Positions 10,761 through 22,937 of a stretch of 64,000 bases of DNA are shown piece after piece. Under the pieces are notes generated by a model, which made no database searches, was not told where the DNA came from, and was given only the letters and a program-made list of their open reading frames with translations. Both the position numbers and the translations under genes were made by a program. Location of the stretch: contig NC_068939.1 in assembly GCF_016801865.2 (NCBI RefSeq), positions 119,731,010 to 119,795,009 on the forward strand. The letters run 5' to 3'. How positions within the stretch are numbered: the first letter of the stretch is position 1; every line of letters begins with the position of its first letter. The DNA comes from Culex pipiens pallens. Taxonomy: Eukaryota > Arthropoda > Insecta > Diptera > Culicidae.

Positions 10761-11135
10761 CTACACAGCTAAAAAAGTAGTAATCCAGCTGCGTGTAAAA
10801 GGCCTGGGTGTAAAATAAATATTGCATTATTTTATGCAATTTTATGTGATTTTACACCCTGAAATATGTAGCCCATCAGTATGGGAAACCTACTTGACCG
10901 AAATGTCAAGCTCATATATGCGTTTATCCGTCCAGCTTTTCATCGGTCTGATGGCCGAGTGGGCTAAGGCGCCAGTCCTTACTGTTGGTGCTGGGTTTGA
11001 ATCCCGTCGGTTGCAACTTTTTTTTTGTATTTGCAAAAATTGTACATGCAGTGTGTAATATAAAGTGTTTATTTTGACGAAGGTGATGTGCATGCTTTTG
11101 CATGCGATTTTACCATCGGATTTTTTGCTGTGTAG
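10761..11135. mobile_element. TIR element carrying a tRNA-like segment
   Basis: The ends are CTACACAGCTAAAAAA on the left and TTTTTTGCTGTGTAG on the right. Inside, on the plus strand at about 10947-11016, is a tRNA-like sequence with an A box (TGGCCGAGTGGGCTAAGG) and a B box (GGGTTTGAATCCC), like a Leu/Ser tRNA. The right-end motif (CATGCTTTTGCATGCGATTTT) recurs in the fold-back at 31738-32558, so the two belong to one family. Confidence 0.6.
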
Positions 11136-11390
11136 GTTTTAACAGTTTTGTTGAATATCTCAGGGTTGCAATTGAGTTTTGGAGATCTGTGCGGTATTAA
11201 AAGTTGTAATAATTGGTTTCCCTAAAATATGGCCCAAAATCGACATGCGACAAGATAGAACGATTACGACGTAATGAACCCAGATCTATCCAAAAAATTT
11301 ACAGCCTTTGAGATATTCGATCCCTGATAATAAACCTTGTCAATACCGAACACATGATGATTTTAATTTAGCAGGAGTAAACTATAGTAA

Positions 11391-12638
11391 AATATCTGAT
11401 ACGGGTATGGATAATTCTCTACCAACTCACACGAAATCGGGAAAAGTTGCCCCGACCCCTCTTCAATTTGCGTGAAACTTTGTCCTAAGGGGTAACTTTT
11501 GTCCCTGATAATGAATCTGAGGTCCGTTTTTTGATATCTCGTGACGGAGGGGCGATTCGACCCCTTCAATTTGCGAAAAACAGAAGTGTTTTTCAAAAAT
11601 TTGCATCCTGAGACAATGATGTGATAGAAATTTGGTGTCAAAGGGGCTTTTATGTAAAATTGGACGCCCGATTTGATGGCGTACTCAGAATTCCGGAAAA
11701 ACTTATTTTTCATCGAAAAAAACACTAAAAAAGTTTTAAAAACTCTGCCATTTTCCGTTACCCGAATGTAATTTTTTTTGGAACATGCCATTTGAAGGGA
11801 AATTTAATGTACTTTTCGAATCTACATTGATCCAGAAGGGTCATTTTTTTCATTTAGAACAAAAATTTTCATTTTAAAATTTCGTGTATTTTTAAACTTT
11901 GCAGGGCTATTTTTTAGAGTGTTATAATATTCTATAAAGTTGTAGAGCAGAAAATTACAAAAAAATTGATATATAAACAAAAGAGTTTGCTTATAAACAT
12001 CACGAGTTATCGCGATTTTACGAAAAAAAGTTTTGAAAAAGTTACTTTTTGCGTTTCTCTCTGTTTCGTCGTCCGTGTCTGTTGCGGGTGACCATGAACG
12101 GCCATGATCGATGACGATTAACTTTTTCAAAACTTGTTTTCGTAAAATCGCAATAACTCGGGATGTTTTTAAGCAAACCACTTATGTCTATATATTTTTG
12201 TAATTGTCTGCTCTACAACTTTGTAGAACATTGTTACACTCTAAAAAATAACCCTGCAAAGTTAGAAAAAACACAAAATTTTAAAATGAAACATTTTGTT
12301 CTAAATGCAAAAATTACCCCTCTGGGTCAATGTAGATTCAAAAAGTACATTAAATTTACCATAAAATGACATGTTCCAAAAAATTTAACAGTTGAGTAAC
12401 GGAAAATGGCAGAGTTTAGTTTAGTTTTTTAGTGTTTTTTTCGATGAAAAATACGTTTTTTGGAATTCTGAGTATTGATTTGAATTGAAGGGGTCGTACC
12501 GCCCCTCCGTCACGAGATATCAAAAAAACGGACCTCGGATTCGTGATCAGGGACAAAAGTTACCCCTTAGAACAATGTTTCACGCAAATCGAAGAGGGGT
12601 CGGGGCAACTGCTGTGTGAGTTAGCCATATCTGATTGA
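11391..12638. mobile_element. 1.25-kb long-arm fold-back element
   Basis: Two imperfect arms of about 600 bp meet near 12090. Landmarks in both are TTGCCCCGACCCCTCTTC, GGTAACTTTTGTCCCTGAT, ATATCTCGTGACGGAGGGG and TTTTCGTAAAATCGC. Arms differ by scattered substitutions, so the element is not very young. No transposase ORF. If transcribed it would give a long hairpin RNA. Confidence 0.75.
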
Positions 12639-13824
12639 ATTCATGGGAGGTATACCAGTTTCATTTAAAAGTCGAAACGAACAGTTAATAACCGAAAATT
12701 GCCATAATCAGTTGTTATTTGAACCAATCCAATTATTCGCTGCTCCAATTTCCCATGACTAGGCAGAAAGTGCGATCAACCGGCAAATTTTCTATATTTA
12801 AATTTGTTCGCCGAAGCTGGTAAGGATCCAGTGAGGATCGAAATTTGATGGTGGAGTCGGGGGGTAATTTGACCTGTCTATATTTGAGAAATCACGCACA
12901 ATTTTGTGTACGATTACCCCAAAACTTACGCACCGACGCACGCATGGATGGACGAGCAGACGAGCAGGTGTGAATTGCTTTAACGAGATCGTTTTTTTTT
13001 GCGGATCGCCGAGCCGTGCCGGTTGACTCACCTGCCGGTGATGATACCAGCACCGTCTGATCGGTATACAAACCGCACATGAAGATTAAGTCAATTGGTA
13101 AACAAACCATTATTTTGATCCGGTGCTTATTTCTAAGTCATCCGGTGTCAGTTTTTTGCTTGCTTTGGTGTTTCTGATTAGACTAAAATTGGATGATTCG
13201 CTTTTCTGGGAATTTCAAAATTCACGCCAGTTTTACGTTTTAAAATAACTGTATGAAAAAACAGTTAGTAAGAAATCATTGCTAGAACGTTGTTGCTACT
13301 GCGTAATTTTTTTTTCTTTATTTTCTTTGTTTTGCATTTGCCCCCTTTCTTATTTTAAAAAACGTTAGAAAATTTGAGGAAAAAATATTTTACAAAAAAT
13401 CTTACAAATTCCAATTAACTTGAAAAAGACATCAACAGAAAACATTTTGTCAGTTATGTTTGCAATACGCCACTGTCTTGTTTTACTCTTTCTAAAACTA
13501 TTCAACTTTTCATTGTTTTTAAAAAAGCATTTAAAGGACGTTTTGATTAACAATTTAAAGCATTTTTGAAGTGGATAATTCTTAAACTGTTCGAGATTCG
13601 ATTTAAAAACATTTTAGTTTACAAATGGCGCTTAGGAAGTATTACAAATTAGCCCAAAAATTAACAATCAATTAACTTTGTGTAGTACTGACAGTCGCGC
13701 GCGATGCAAATTCTATGATCTCGCTCCCTAATTTTCTCTCATCCTTCCGGTTTTCCACAATCCTTTTCTCTTCCCTTTTCCATACGCACCACCTCGTCCC
13801 TCTCTCATTATTTTGGTCACTGAT
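12639..13824. other. Intergenic stretch, no supported feature
   Basis: I see no gene, tRNA or clear inverted repeat. Around 12900-13110 it is more GC-rich and looks non-repetitive, but no reading frame is convincing. It lies between the two divergent genes. Confidence 0.4.
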
Positions 13825-14079
13825 CAGGGTTACCAGGTCTGAAGAGTAAAAAATCTGGCAAAAAATCTGGGAAAAATCTGGCAAGCCACTTTTCTCAAAG
13901 TAATAAGTAATTTTTTGTTCAAAAACTGTGTATTTTAACTTTTTATACATTATAGCTTCACAAAATAAAAAAAATACGTCAATAAAACAATGTGAGGAAG
14001 AAATAGAAAATTATTTTTTTCTAATTGGCGCGAAAAAAATCTGGCAATGCCAGATTTATCTGGCAACCTGGCACCCCTG
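13825..14079. mobile_element. 255-bp hAT-type MITE
   Basis: Terminal inverted repeats CAGGGTTACCAGGT on the left and the complement of CAGGGGTGCCAGGT on the right, flanked by a perfect 8-bp duplication TCACTGAT (13817-13824 and 14080-14087). An 8-bp duplication with CAGGG ends is diagnostic of the hAT superfamily. AT-rich and non-coding inside. Confidence 0.85.
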
Positions 14080-14299
14080 TCACTGATAACCGGCTTTTCT
14101 CTCCAGCTTCAATCCCTCTCTCGCAAGAGAGCACACCCTGCATTCGCTCTCACGTCATCGCACGAACGCGAGAGACCGCTTCCACGAAAGAGAGAAAAAC
14201 CCCGCAGAGAGCGAAAACATCGATTTCATCGCGCGCGCTCGCACGGTGTGTTCAAAAACTCTGTTCTGCGGTTTTTCCTTTCCTGCCGTCGCCGCCTGC

Positions 14300-15824
14300 T
14301 GCGTGTAAAATGCAGAGCAGTCTGGCCCGCCGGTCGTGAGCATGGTCCCGTTCGCGCAAACTTCGGCCGGTTTAGTCTTCGCTTGGCAGCAGCACGCGTG
14401 ACAACGATTTCTCTCGCGGGTGACGGGTTTTGTCCCGGTTTCGGTACGCGACTTTTCGACTTGGAGCCGGTGAGGTACCTTCTGGAAGGAACTGCGAGTG
14501 TGTTCCGGAAGATCCTTTGAATTCTTCCGAGGGGAAGAACTTGGGAGTTTTTTTTATTGGAGTTTTTTTGGGGAGCAGGAAGAACAGTCGGAAGTGAGAT
14601 TGTGGAAGTTGTGTTACGTCCTCCGGTTCTCTGCGGGATCGAATCGAAAGGGACTGGATCGTGAACTTCAGTGTTGGTGATCGGTTTTAGAGCTGGATAG
14701 CTCTCTTGTCTGACGAGGTTCTTGCGGGGACCTGCCGACTCTGAAAATCGAGTTCAATTTGTTATGTAAATCAGTGGCAGCGCGCGGGTCGGATGCTCTC
14801 TCCGAGGGTCTCGTCGTCGCGCAAGATCACACTTTTACTTTGAGAGCTCTCATTAAAAACCGATTGGATATTTTGAGAAATTAGTGTCGGACGGCTCGCA
14901 GAGCGCGCAGAAATCCGCCGTACGGTTATTTTAATTCTTCCTTTTTGTCCACACGGTGGTCGGTCGAACGACTTGGTCGCCTTGGTCGACTCGCGTGAAG
15001 TTCAAGTGACAAGTGAAGGTAACCACGGGAAAGAATTTGCCAGAAAAGATGTGGCAATTAGTGGTCCACCGTGGTCCGGAGATCCTACCGTCCGTACGAT
15101 CGTCCCTTAGAACGTCCTCCTGAGAAGAAACGCCCGAAAAGGTCGAGCGTTATCAGCGTTAGAGCAAGTGACAGTTCTGCGTGCGCGCGCGCGTTGCAAC
15201 CGGGACGGAAGAATAACCGCAAGAAGAGAGCGCGTTTCGCGTGCGCTCCGCAATACACGATCGTGCGTTATCAGATTTAATTAGAAGGAAGAAGGGGTGA
15301 GCGAGCAAACAACACAACAACTCAAGGAAGAAAACGAGAGAAAGAGAGCCCACTGGAAGATGCGTTGCGACGCAACGTCGCAAACAGTGTGCGAGTAAGT
15401 GTGTGAATAATTGTGCAAAATAAATTAGCGAAAAGTGAGGTTAATGTGCAGAGCGCGAAAAAAGTCACAACCACTAGCGAATACATTGTTGCAAAGCGTC
15501 TAGTAGATAAGGGGTTAAAACAGAGAGAGAGGGAGAGCACAAGCAAGTGAGTTATCAGCTGGTGACCGGCATATTGTCGTAACGGCCACCTTTTGGCGCG
15601 TCAAACAGAAGCTCACAGGAAGAGCGGAGCGCAAGCCAAGTGTGAGTAAAGTGTGTGTGATCGCGGCAGAGATTGAGTGAAAAGTGAAACATCACAAGTG
15701 AAACAAAAAAAAATCACAACGGGTGTTCCCGGGGACGCCGGCTGATAAAGGACAGTGCAGTGTTTTGGGAAATGCGCCCGCGGTGAGGGGACGAATCGAT
15801 TACCTGATGTGAAGAAAAGTGTTT
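14300..15824 (+). other. Candidate non-coding leader exon, probably of the FGF gene
   Basis: A GC-rich block with GTGTGAGTAAG, AAAGTGAAAC and similar strings typical of insect long 5' UTRs, ending at a strong donor GTTTG/GTAAGTGT at 15825. The left border is a guess; an initiator-like GCAGTCT lies near 14317. Long ORFs here are off-frame products of composition. The next plus-strand exon with an acceptor is at 28630, so assigning this leader to the FGF gene is an inference from orientation and order. Confidence 0.45.
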
Positions 15825-15863
15825 GGTAAGTGTAGAATGTTAAGAAGTATTGTACGAAAATTC

Positions 15864-15932
15864 AAAGGATCTCCAAAACTCTGTTATGTGCTTCAAAAGA
15901 ACCTATTATAACTTGATTATTCATCCGGAAAA
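15864..15932 (+). repeat. Fragment of the LINE 3' end
   Basis: Shares CCAAAACTCTGTTATGT and AACTTGATTATTCA with the 3' UTR of the ORF1-only LINE at 24603-24654. A 5'-truncated or decayed copy, just inside the intron after the leader exon. Confidence 0.6.
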
Positions 15933-15994
15933 TACGTAAAAAATTAGGTTTTTTTGTAAATTTATAGTTTTTTTTAGAATTGTTGACATAAGAA

Positions 15995-16443
15995 TAAGGC
16001 TGCGGCAAATATTTTAGAAAATTTATGCCGATCCCCCTCCCTTCTTTTCAAAATCAGGGGGCAAAAAAATGTTTTTTTTTTCAAAAATCTTAATATTTTT
16101 TGGTGGAAGTCTAACCAACTGAAAACAATTAAAAATTAATTTTCCTATGTTAAAAACAATATATAGCATGTTTGGGCTAGATTAAAAATATTTTGAATTT
16201 TTTTAAAATTCCGATGCAAAATTAAAAAAATATTTTTTCGCAGAAATAAAAAAAATCTTTAATACTTCGATATTTTGAGAACTAATGATTTTAAATCAAC
16301 CGGACCAGTGTAAAATGCATTTTAAAACACTTCTCATTCAAATTTAAAAACCGTGGCTAGTTATTTTAGTTTTTTTTTGCTCCCCCTCAGCTGTAGTCGG
16401 AGTCGAGGGACATAAACTCCAAAAAATATTTGCAACGGCCTAA
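15995..16443. mobile_element. MITE, copy 1 of the GCAACGGCC family
   Basis: The left end TAAGGCTGCGGCAAATATTTT is inverted at the right as AAAATATTTGCAACGGCCTA. G- and C-rich runs (CCCCCTCCC and GCTCCCCCTC) lie just inside each end. Same family as 17596-18075, with decayed partial copies near 10380, 16815, 18850 and 21715. Confidence 0.6.
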
Positions 16444-17595
16444 CTGTAGTAATGCGTAAAAAGCATATTAAAAAAAATATGCCTAAAGTGTGATTTAAGA
16501 TTATGTCGCACACACCATCCCCGTTCCCCCAATTCTCCCCTTCAATATTGGCTCGAAGAATGAAGCAATATTTTTCGGGTTTTTTTCGTTTATTTTTTAA
16601 TATAGTTATTCAAGTCAATTTCACAAGTCAATTTTACTGGTGCATAAACCATTTTATCTCGCTTTTCAAAAAAAAAAAAAAAATAGTTTCTTGACGAAAA
16701 AAAACTAGCTTTTGAGCCACAGCCACACAGCAAAACATTTACGTCACAAAAAGTTTTAATTTTCGTAGAAAATTATTTTTGTTGATTACCTCGGTCAAAG
16801 TCGTGAAACATGAACATCACAAAATATTTGCAGCGGCCCAATCTTGAAAGTAAAAAAAAAAGCAAATAGAAAAATAAAAGAATAAATTTTCTCAAATCAT
16901 TCAGAGCTTTATTTTTTTCTTATAAAATCATCAAAAACAGTCTAGTTTTAAGAAATTTAGGAAAATAAACTAAGTATTTAAAAAAAATTGATTGGTTATG
17001 TCGATGAAATCAGCAAATTTCATCAAAAAACAGTATAAACATATATTTTTCGCAGTTTTTTGAATTTTGATTTTTATGGAATTGTCAAATCTCACCTGGT
17101 GTAACAAATTAATCTAATCTAATTCTTCTCGATAAAGTGGTAGATGAAAGGATCTCCAAAGCGCTACAATATTTATTCGGTGAAACATAATGTGATATGC
17201 TTAATACAAGATATGAATTAAATTGAGAATACATATTTCACCTTTGATGGTATACATACAGCTTCTTAAAGAAATAGAAACAGATTAAATGAGCTAATGC
17301 GACCTAATTGGAAATCATCATGTTAGAAATATATGCAGAAGTTTTAATTTATAAAAATGCACATAAATACAAAAAATCCTTAATTTCCTTTAAAGAAATA
17401 TCAAAATAAAACAAAATGATTTTAAGAATAAAATGGTTTGAATTATTTTATTCTTAAAATCGCTTGGTTCAATTTTGGTTTTAGGCTATCATTGATTTGG
17501 TGTTAAATAATTTTGGAATAACTTTTTGAACTTAACCAAAAAGTTTATCTAAGGAATTTTGAATCTTTTATTTAAATTAATTATTGTTTTAGCAT

Positions 17596-18075
17596 TAGGC
17601 CGTTGCAAATATTTTTTAAAGTTTATGTCCCTCGACTCTGATCAAAGTCGAGGGGGGGGCAAAAAAATAAAAAAGTATTTAAATTGAAATTACGAGCCAT
17701 GGTTTCAACATTTGAAAGAAAAAAGTGTTTTAAAATGCATTATACACCTGTCCAGTTGTTTTGCCATCATTAGTTTCCAAAATATCTAAGAATCGACGAA
17801 AATTTAATTTTTTGCGAAAAATATTTTTTTTGCGGTGCTGTGCATTGGAATTTCATAAAAATTCAAAACATTTTCAAACAAGCCCAAACATGCTAAATAT
17901 GATTATCAATGCAGAAAAATGCATTTTAGATTGTTTTCAGATGATTAGACAAATATTTTCATGGAAATTTTGAAGTTTTTTGGAAAAATATTTTTTTTGC
18001 CCCCTGATTTTTCAGACCAAATTTGAAGGGGGGGGGGGGCGACATAAACTTTGAAAAATATTTGCAACGGCCTTA
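17596..18075. mobile_element. MITE, copy 2 of the GCAACGGCC family
   Basis: Ends TAGGCCGTTGCAAATATTTT and AAAATATTTGCAACGGCCTTA. Just inside are GTTTATGTCCCTCGACT and its counterpart. About 480 bp, non-coding, AT-rich middle. Better preserved ends than copy 1. Confidence 0.68.
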
Positions 18076-20386
18076 CTTGTGTACAATTACAAAATATTTT
18101 TATTATTAAAAAAACGCGTTTGGCTCATCACAATATTGAAAAGAAATATTTTTATAACTTCTTGTATATAATTTTTTTCAATTAAATATTTTTTGGTTGT
18201 AAAATATAAGGTTTTCTGTTCGAAAATTTTTATACTTTTTCAAATATTCAAACTATTATTTTTCCTCGTCCACCTCTGATAAAATATTTTCAAATAGCTG
18301 AGAAAATACCATACTTTTGATTATCGTTATCGATTTGACCTTTGATTACTGAAATTGCCTTTCTAGAAAGAACATTGGGCAAATTGATATTTTTAACTGC
18401 TACCCAATAAGTCCTCATTTTTTCAGTCGATAATATTTTGGGAACTATCGGTCCGATTTTCAAGGTTAAAAATGATACCATTGTGACTAACATTTCAAAA
18501 TGGCAAAATAATATGTTTTAATCGTTATTGAAATGTTAGAAGCGATTCTGAGCATGGTTATAATTTCACCTTTGTTAATTTTTCTCGCAGATAAAAAAAA
18601 CTTTCTGCTGTACTGTTTATTGAAAATTCACAACAATTCTATATCTTTTTAAACGAGTCCAAACATTCTAAATAAGATAAGATGCCATTTAGGCATAAGA
18701 AATTGATGGACAGAGTTTTACTTTAAAAACATAAATAAAAATACAATGAAAAGTCAATTTGCGGAAACGTACAGAACTGCTAACATTCGATTGCTGTCTA
18801 TGCAGAATACATTATGTAATGTTCAAAATTAGTCTTTACCCCTTCTCACCTCGACTGTGGTCAAGGAACAAAACCTTTAAATCAAATTTGTAATGACCTT
18901 ATTCGTAAAGGCCTGAAAAGAATTCTTCGTAATCATTTTTGCAAATCAATATCATCAGCTTGACATTTTTAATTAAGATTGTTGCCTTGAAAATCAATTG
19001 AAAGATTTACTTTTTCTTTAAAAAATCAAAAGAACACCGACACCCTCGTAACCATCTACTAACATACATTTCCATCTAATCTACTAACTCACCAAAAACA
19101 CGCACAACCACAGTTTAACCCATTCATTTCTGCGACGCCACCCCGATCTACTTAGACACGCAAAAAAAAGTGGAAAGGGTCATTGGCACACAAATATCGT
19201 CACGAGCTTTCATTTATCACTAGTACGTACACCTCCCCCCACACCACCCAACCCTAACCTGTCCTATCACACACTATCCAACAAACATCATCGCGAAATC
19301 AACCATGTGACAATTGCGTTTCGCCGACACGACAAACGAATGTCGCCGACGAACTGGCGAATGTCGGTGGGAAATTGTTTGGGGAATTTTGGCAATTGTT
19401 TTGTTTAATTTATCTTTCTTTTGTTTTTATTCGTTTGTTATTGTTTCATTATTTGTGATTTCTTTTTTAACCATTTTTATTTTGACTGCTTAAATTTTGT
19501 ACAATTTTTGACATTTCATCCCTTTCGCTAGAATGTGTCACATTCGTGCGAAAAAAAAGGCGAACAGCAAAAAACTCGAAAATTCGCACAAAATAAAACA
19601 ATTCACTTGGTCGAGTACGAACAAGCAGAGCGCACACTTATCGTGCATACATTAGTCTCTTTTTTACTCGTTTCTTTTGTTTTATTCTCTTTTTATTTTA
19701 TTCACTCGTGTGTGGCGTTTCAACCTTTTTTTTGCACTCTTCGCTGATTCGTTCATTTTGATTGCACCGAAAATTCATTCATACATGCAAAATTGACGCC
19801 GTGAAAGGGACACACAAAAAAATAAGGTGCCAAACCCGTTAAGCGCACCAACTAACAAACTCGCTTGTGGTGATGGGGGGTTTTTTTTCGAGGAGTAATT
19901 TTAGCCACAGAGCTATCAAACATAAACACACCATCAATCGCGCAAAAGAAAGAGTGAGAGAGTGCCAAAAAAACGCACTCACTCTAAATACATTTGCAAA
20001 TTGAAAAGTGTCGACTAAAAAAGTTTGCAAGTGAGAGAAAAAGAGAGAGAGAGAGCGAGGGGGTTTAAGTGTCTGTGGCTAGGCTTTATGGACTAGTTAA
20101 TCAAAACAAACATTTAAGAGCGAGCGCGTGCACACTGTTAGATGATCGCACACTTCGTTTTTTGGCGAAAAAGTTTATATCTGCGCGGTTTATTTGATTA
20201 GGTTTGCGGATTTGGCGAGCGTCTGGAGTGATTATTTTCGAGGTGGTAGGTTTGCTGTTTTGGTTGTGGAGAGTTATCTTTTTTGGAATGTTTCTTGCCA
20301 ATCAATGGATTTGAGGTTATCCACTAATGAAAAACAAATTAATTTGAAAATAGTAATGAAAAACAACCTTCCATCGGATGAGGAAG
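18076..20386. other. Intron-like stretch with no supported gene
   Basis: 18.1-19.0 kb is AT-rich repeat-like DNA. 19.0-20.1 kb looks single-copy and includes a GA-rich run near 20040-20060 that could bind a GAGA-type factor. No ORF here has a recognisable product. Confidence 0.4.
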
Positions 20387-20830
20387 TAAAATGTCGGTTC
20401 CGGCCTTGGTTGTTAGGCCGTTAAGTCATTCCAGGTGTAGGAGTCGTCTCCATGCCATAAGTACAAACAACACAAGCCTACTCCGGTGGAATCGCTGGCG
20501 GCGGTTGAACTCGCAATCCAAAGGTCGTCAGTTCAAACACTGGGGTGGAAGGTTCCTTGGAGTAGAAAGAGGTTTGGGGACCATCCATAAACCACGTGGA
20601 CAGTTTAGGGGGGGGGGGGATATGGCGATTGTCCACGCTCCATACAAAAAATATTTTTTTTGTATGGACAATTGTCCACGAAGGGGGGGGGGGGGTCGAG
20701 ATTCTCAAAAAAGTGTCCACGTGGTTTATGGATGGTCCCTTGGGTGCTCTCCCCATTAAAGCCTTCGGACTCCTAGGTTCGAGCAGAAACTTGCAATAGA
20801 GACCACAAAAGACCCGGGGGTCGTTAATGT
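20387..20830 (+). repeat. SINE-like repeat split by a MITE
   Basis: Starts AAAATGTCGGTTCCGGCC, preceded by ATCGGATGAGGAAGT as in the SINE body at 7562-7783, and continues past the MITE at 20577-20739 with a GCCTTCGGACTCCTAGGTTCG segment. Same family as 133-253. Confidence 0.5.
20577..20739. mobile_element. 163-bp palindromic MITE
   Basis: Almost perfect hairpin. The left end GGGACCATCCATAAACCACG is inverted at the right, and both arms have TGTCCACG and poly-G/poly-C runs around a TTTTTTGTATGGA centre. Overlapping ORFs on both strands are hairpin artefacts. Confidence 0.8.
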
Positions 20831-21068
20831 GGATGGTTTGATTTTTTGATTGAATGAAAAACAAAACCTCGCTCAGTAAGAAACAAGTATTTGCACTCTC
20901 CAAATAATGCAATAGTTCATTTTAGTTATTTCTAATTAATTAAAGCAATACAAACGTTATCAAAGAATATTTTCTAAGCGAATGTTCTTAAAAAGTTTAC
21001 TATTTTTTTCTCAATGTATTAAAAAAGTAGAATCCAATCCGCCATACATTTTAATTTTCAATATGTAC

Positions 21069-21311
21069 TAGGGGAACAGCATCTAATTCCAGCGTGCCTC
21101 TAATGTTGGCAGGTCAGAACTTTGACACTCAATTAAAGCTAATTGAAAGCGTTTTCAACTTAAATCGAGTGATAAATAGCTCAATGAGAAGTGAGCAAGC
21201 AAGTTTCTATCAAAAGTTTTGCAAAATTAGTTGTTTAAATAGTGAAAATCAGCAAATTGGATGGAGTTAGGAGCGAGTGCTTAACCTGCCAAACATACGA
21301 GAATTTCCCCT
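21069..21311. mobile_element. Short MITE with TAGGGGAA ends
   Basis: TAGGGGAA at 21069 is matched by TTCCCCTA at 21304-21311. The inverted repeat is only 8 bp, so support is limited. AT-rich and non-coding. Confidence 0.4.
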
Positions 21312-21899
21312 ATTTTGATATACGGACAATGATGATCTTTTGTATTTTTTTTCTATTTGTATGAAACTTGTACCCTATGTGTACCTTTTATCTGATCAAA
21401 AAAGACATTTTGCATCATTTGTAAGTTCATAAAAGTCTCCATACAATGTTGGCAAATTATAGAAAAAGAACTTAATTTTTAATTTCAGGCCTAATTTTTA
21501 AAATTTCCAAACCAAAAAAAAACTTTAACTTTTTTACCGATTTGCGGTTCTAAAATTCAAAATTTGTTAAATGATTAAAAAGAAAGTTATGTTTTTGTTT
21601 GATTAAAAATGCATAAATAAGCGTAATATAATGTATTCTGCAGAGTTTAGAATCGATTTTAAAAGCGTTTCAATGAAAATTTAAACTTTAGTATATTTTT
21701 ATTGCTCCTCGATTTTTGGGGGAAAATTTGAAACCGGGGGGGGGGGAGGTAATTAATATTTGCTATTGAAAGTATACTTATTAAATGCATTTTCTTAATT
21801 TCCATTTTGATGCATGTTTTGATCAGTGACAAAAACTTTTAAAAATAATTGTACCAGCCTAAAAAGTTACAAAATTATTTTTTCTGTGTGCCTTTTTCC

Positions 21900-22310
21900 G
21901 AAAAGTCCTAATCATAACCTAAAATTTTGCCCAAGACACCAAATCGAACAGAAAAAAACCCTTCTTACGATACAGAATTTCGTGCATTTACAAACCGTAA
22001 ACTGGGGTGACTTTGATAGCCCGGGGTGACATTGATAGAAATTTGATTTGGCCACTAATTTTGATACATCCAAATTCAAAATTCTCAAAAATGTTTAGAT
22101 GCCGTCAAGGGCATTTTAAAAACCTATCAAAGTCACCCTGGGCTATCAAAGTCACCCCAGTTTACGGTACCCACTTTGTATGACCAGCCCTAAAATTGTA
22201 TGGAGACTGGTATGGAAAAACTAATGATGCAAAATTGCTTCTTTTGACGTAGGGAATGGACATGGACAAAGTATCATCCAAATAAAAAATATACAAAGAA
22301 AAATTTGCGA
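21900..22310. repeat. Dispersed repeat interrupted by a MITE
   Basis: Similar to 9160-9400 (CCCAAGACA.CAAATCGA at one end, TATGGA...AAACTAATGATGCAAAAT at the other). The MITE at 21995-22167 splits this copy but is absent from 9160-9400, which gives the order of insertion. Confidence 0.55.
21995..22167. mobile_element. 173-bp MITE nested in a dispersed repeat
   Basis: Inverted ends CCGTAAACTGGGGTGACTTT and AAAGTCACCCCAGTTTACGG, both followed inward by a GATAGCCC-type block and a second CTTTGATAG-like motif. An empty counterpart of the host repeat exists at 9.2-9.4 kb. Confidence 0.8.
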
Positions 22311-22701
22311 AATCGTAGAGAATCATCATTTAAAACCATTAAATTGAAAATATCAGCAATTTATCTTGCATTTGTGATATTTTTTTGTTAGAGTTTAAGA
22401 GTAAGATTAATCATATACTGCATTATGCAAATGTTGATAGTCTTCAATTAAATAAATCTTTTCAGACCCGAACCAAAAAATAAATTTTTTTTGCAATTCC
22501 GTCGTGAAAATACTTACTTTTCCTGTCATTCTTGAACGACGAAATAGCCTACTTTTCTGTACCAAAAATAACAGAATCGAATAGCAACACTTTTCAAAAT
22601 AAATGCTGAAAAGTTCTACTTTTCAGCACTGAAATGGGTGCTGAAAAGTTGAACTTTTCAGCACTTGTTTCGAAAAGTAACACTTTTCAACATTTTTTGG
22701 A

Positions 22702-22925
22702 TTTAAACGATTTATTGATAAAATACAAGAAAATTTGACTTAAAATTTCACTCAATGGGTGTTTTTCGGAATTGCAAAAAATGTTGTATGGAACTCGTTG
22801 CAAAACTTGATTTTTTCAGCACTCGACGTATTAATCCAACTCGGTGAACCTCGTTGGATAAATGTACGACTCGTGCTGAAAAAAACCTCTTTTTGCAACT
22901 TGTTGCATAAACTACTATTCTAAAA
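22702..22925 (-). repeat. Dispersed repeat, inverted relative to 55728-55921
   Basis: Shares TGCAACAAGTTGCA-type, GGCACGAGTCGTA-like, GCACTCGT-like and CACCCATTGAGTGAAATTTT blocks with 55728-55921 in opposite orientation. Its right edge adjoins the 5' end of the LINE relic. Confidence 0.65.
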
Positions 22926-22937
22926 CACCTCCGTGTA

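Noticed and set aside
14047..14520. 157-codon Arg-rich ORF
   Set aside because: It starts inside the hAT-type MITE and crosses into the leader-exon region; composition-driven, and no domain.
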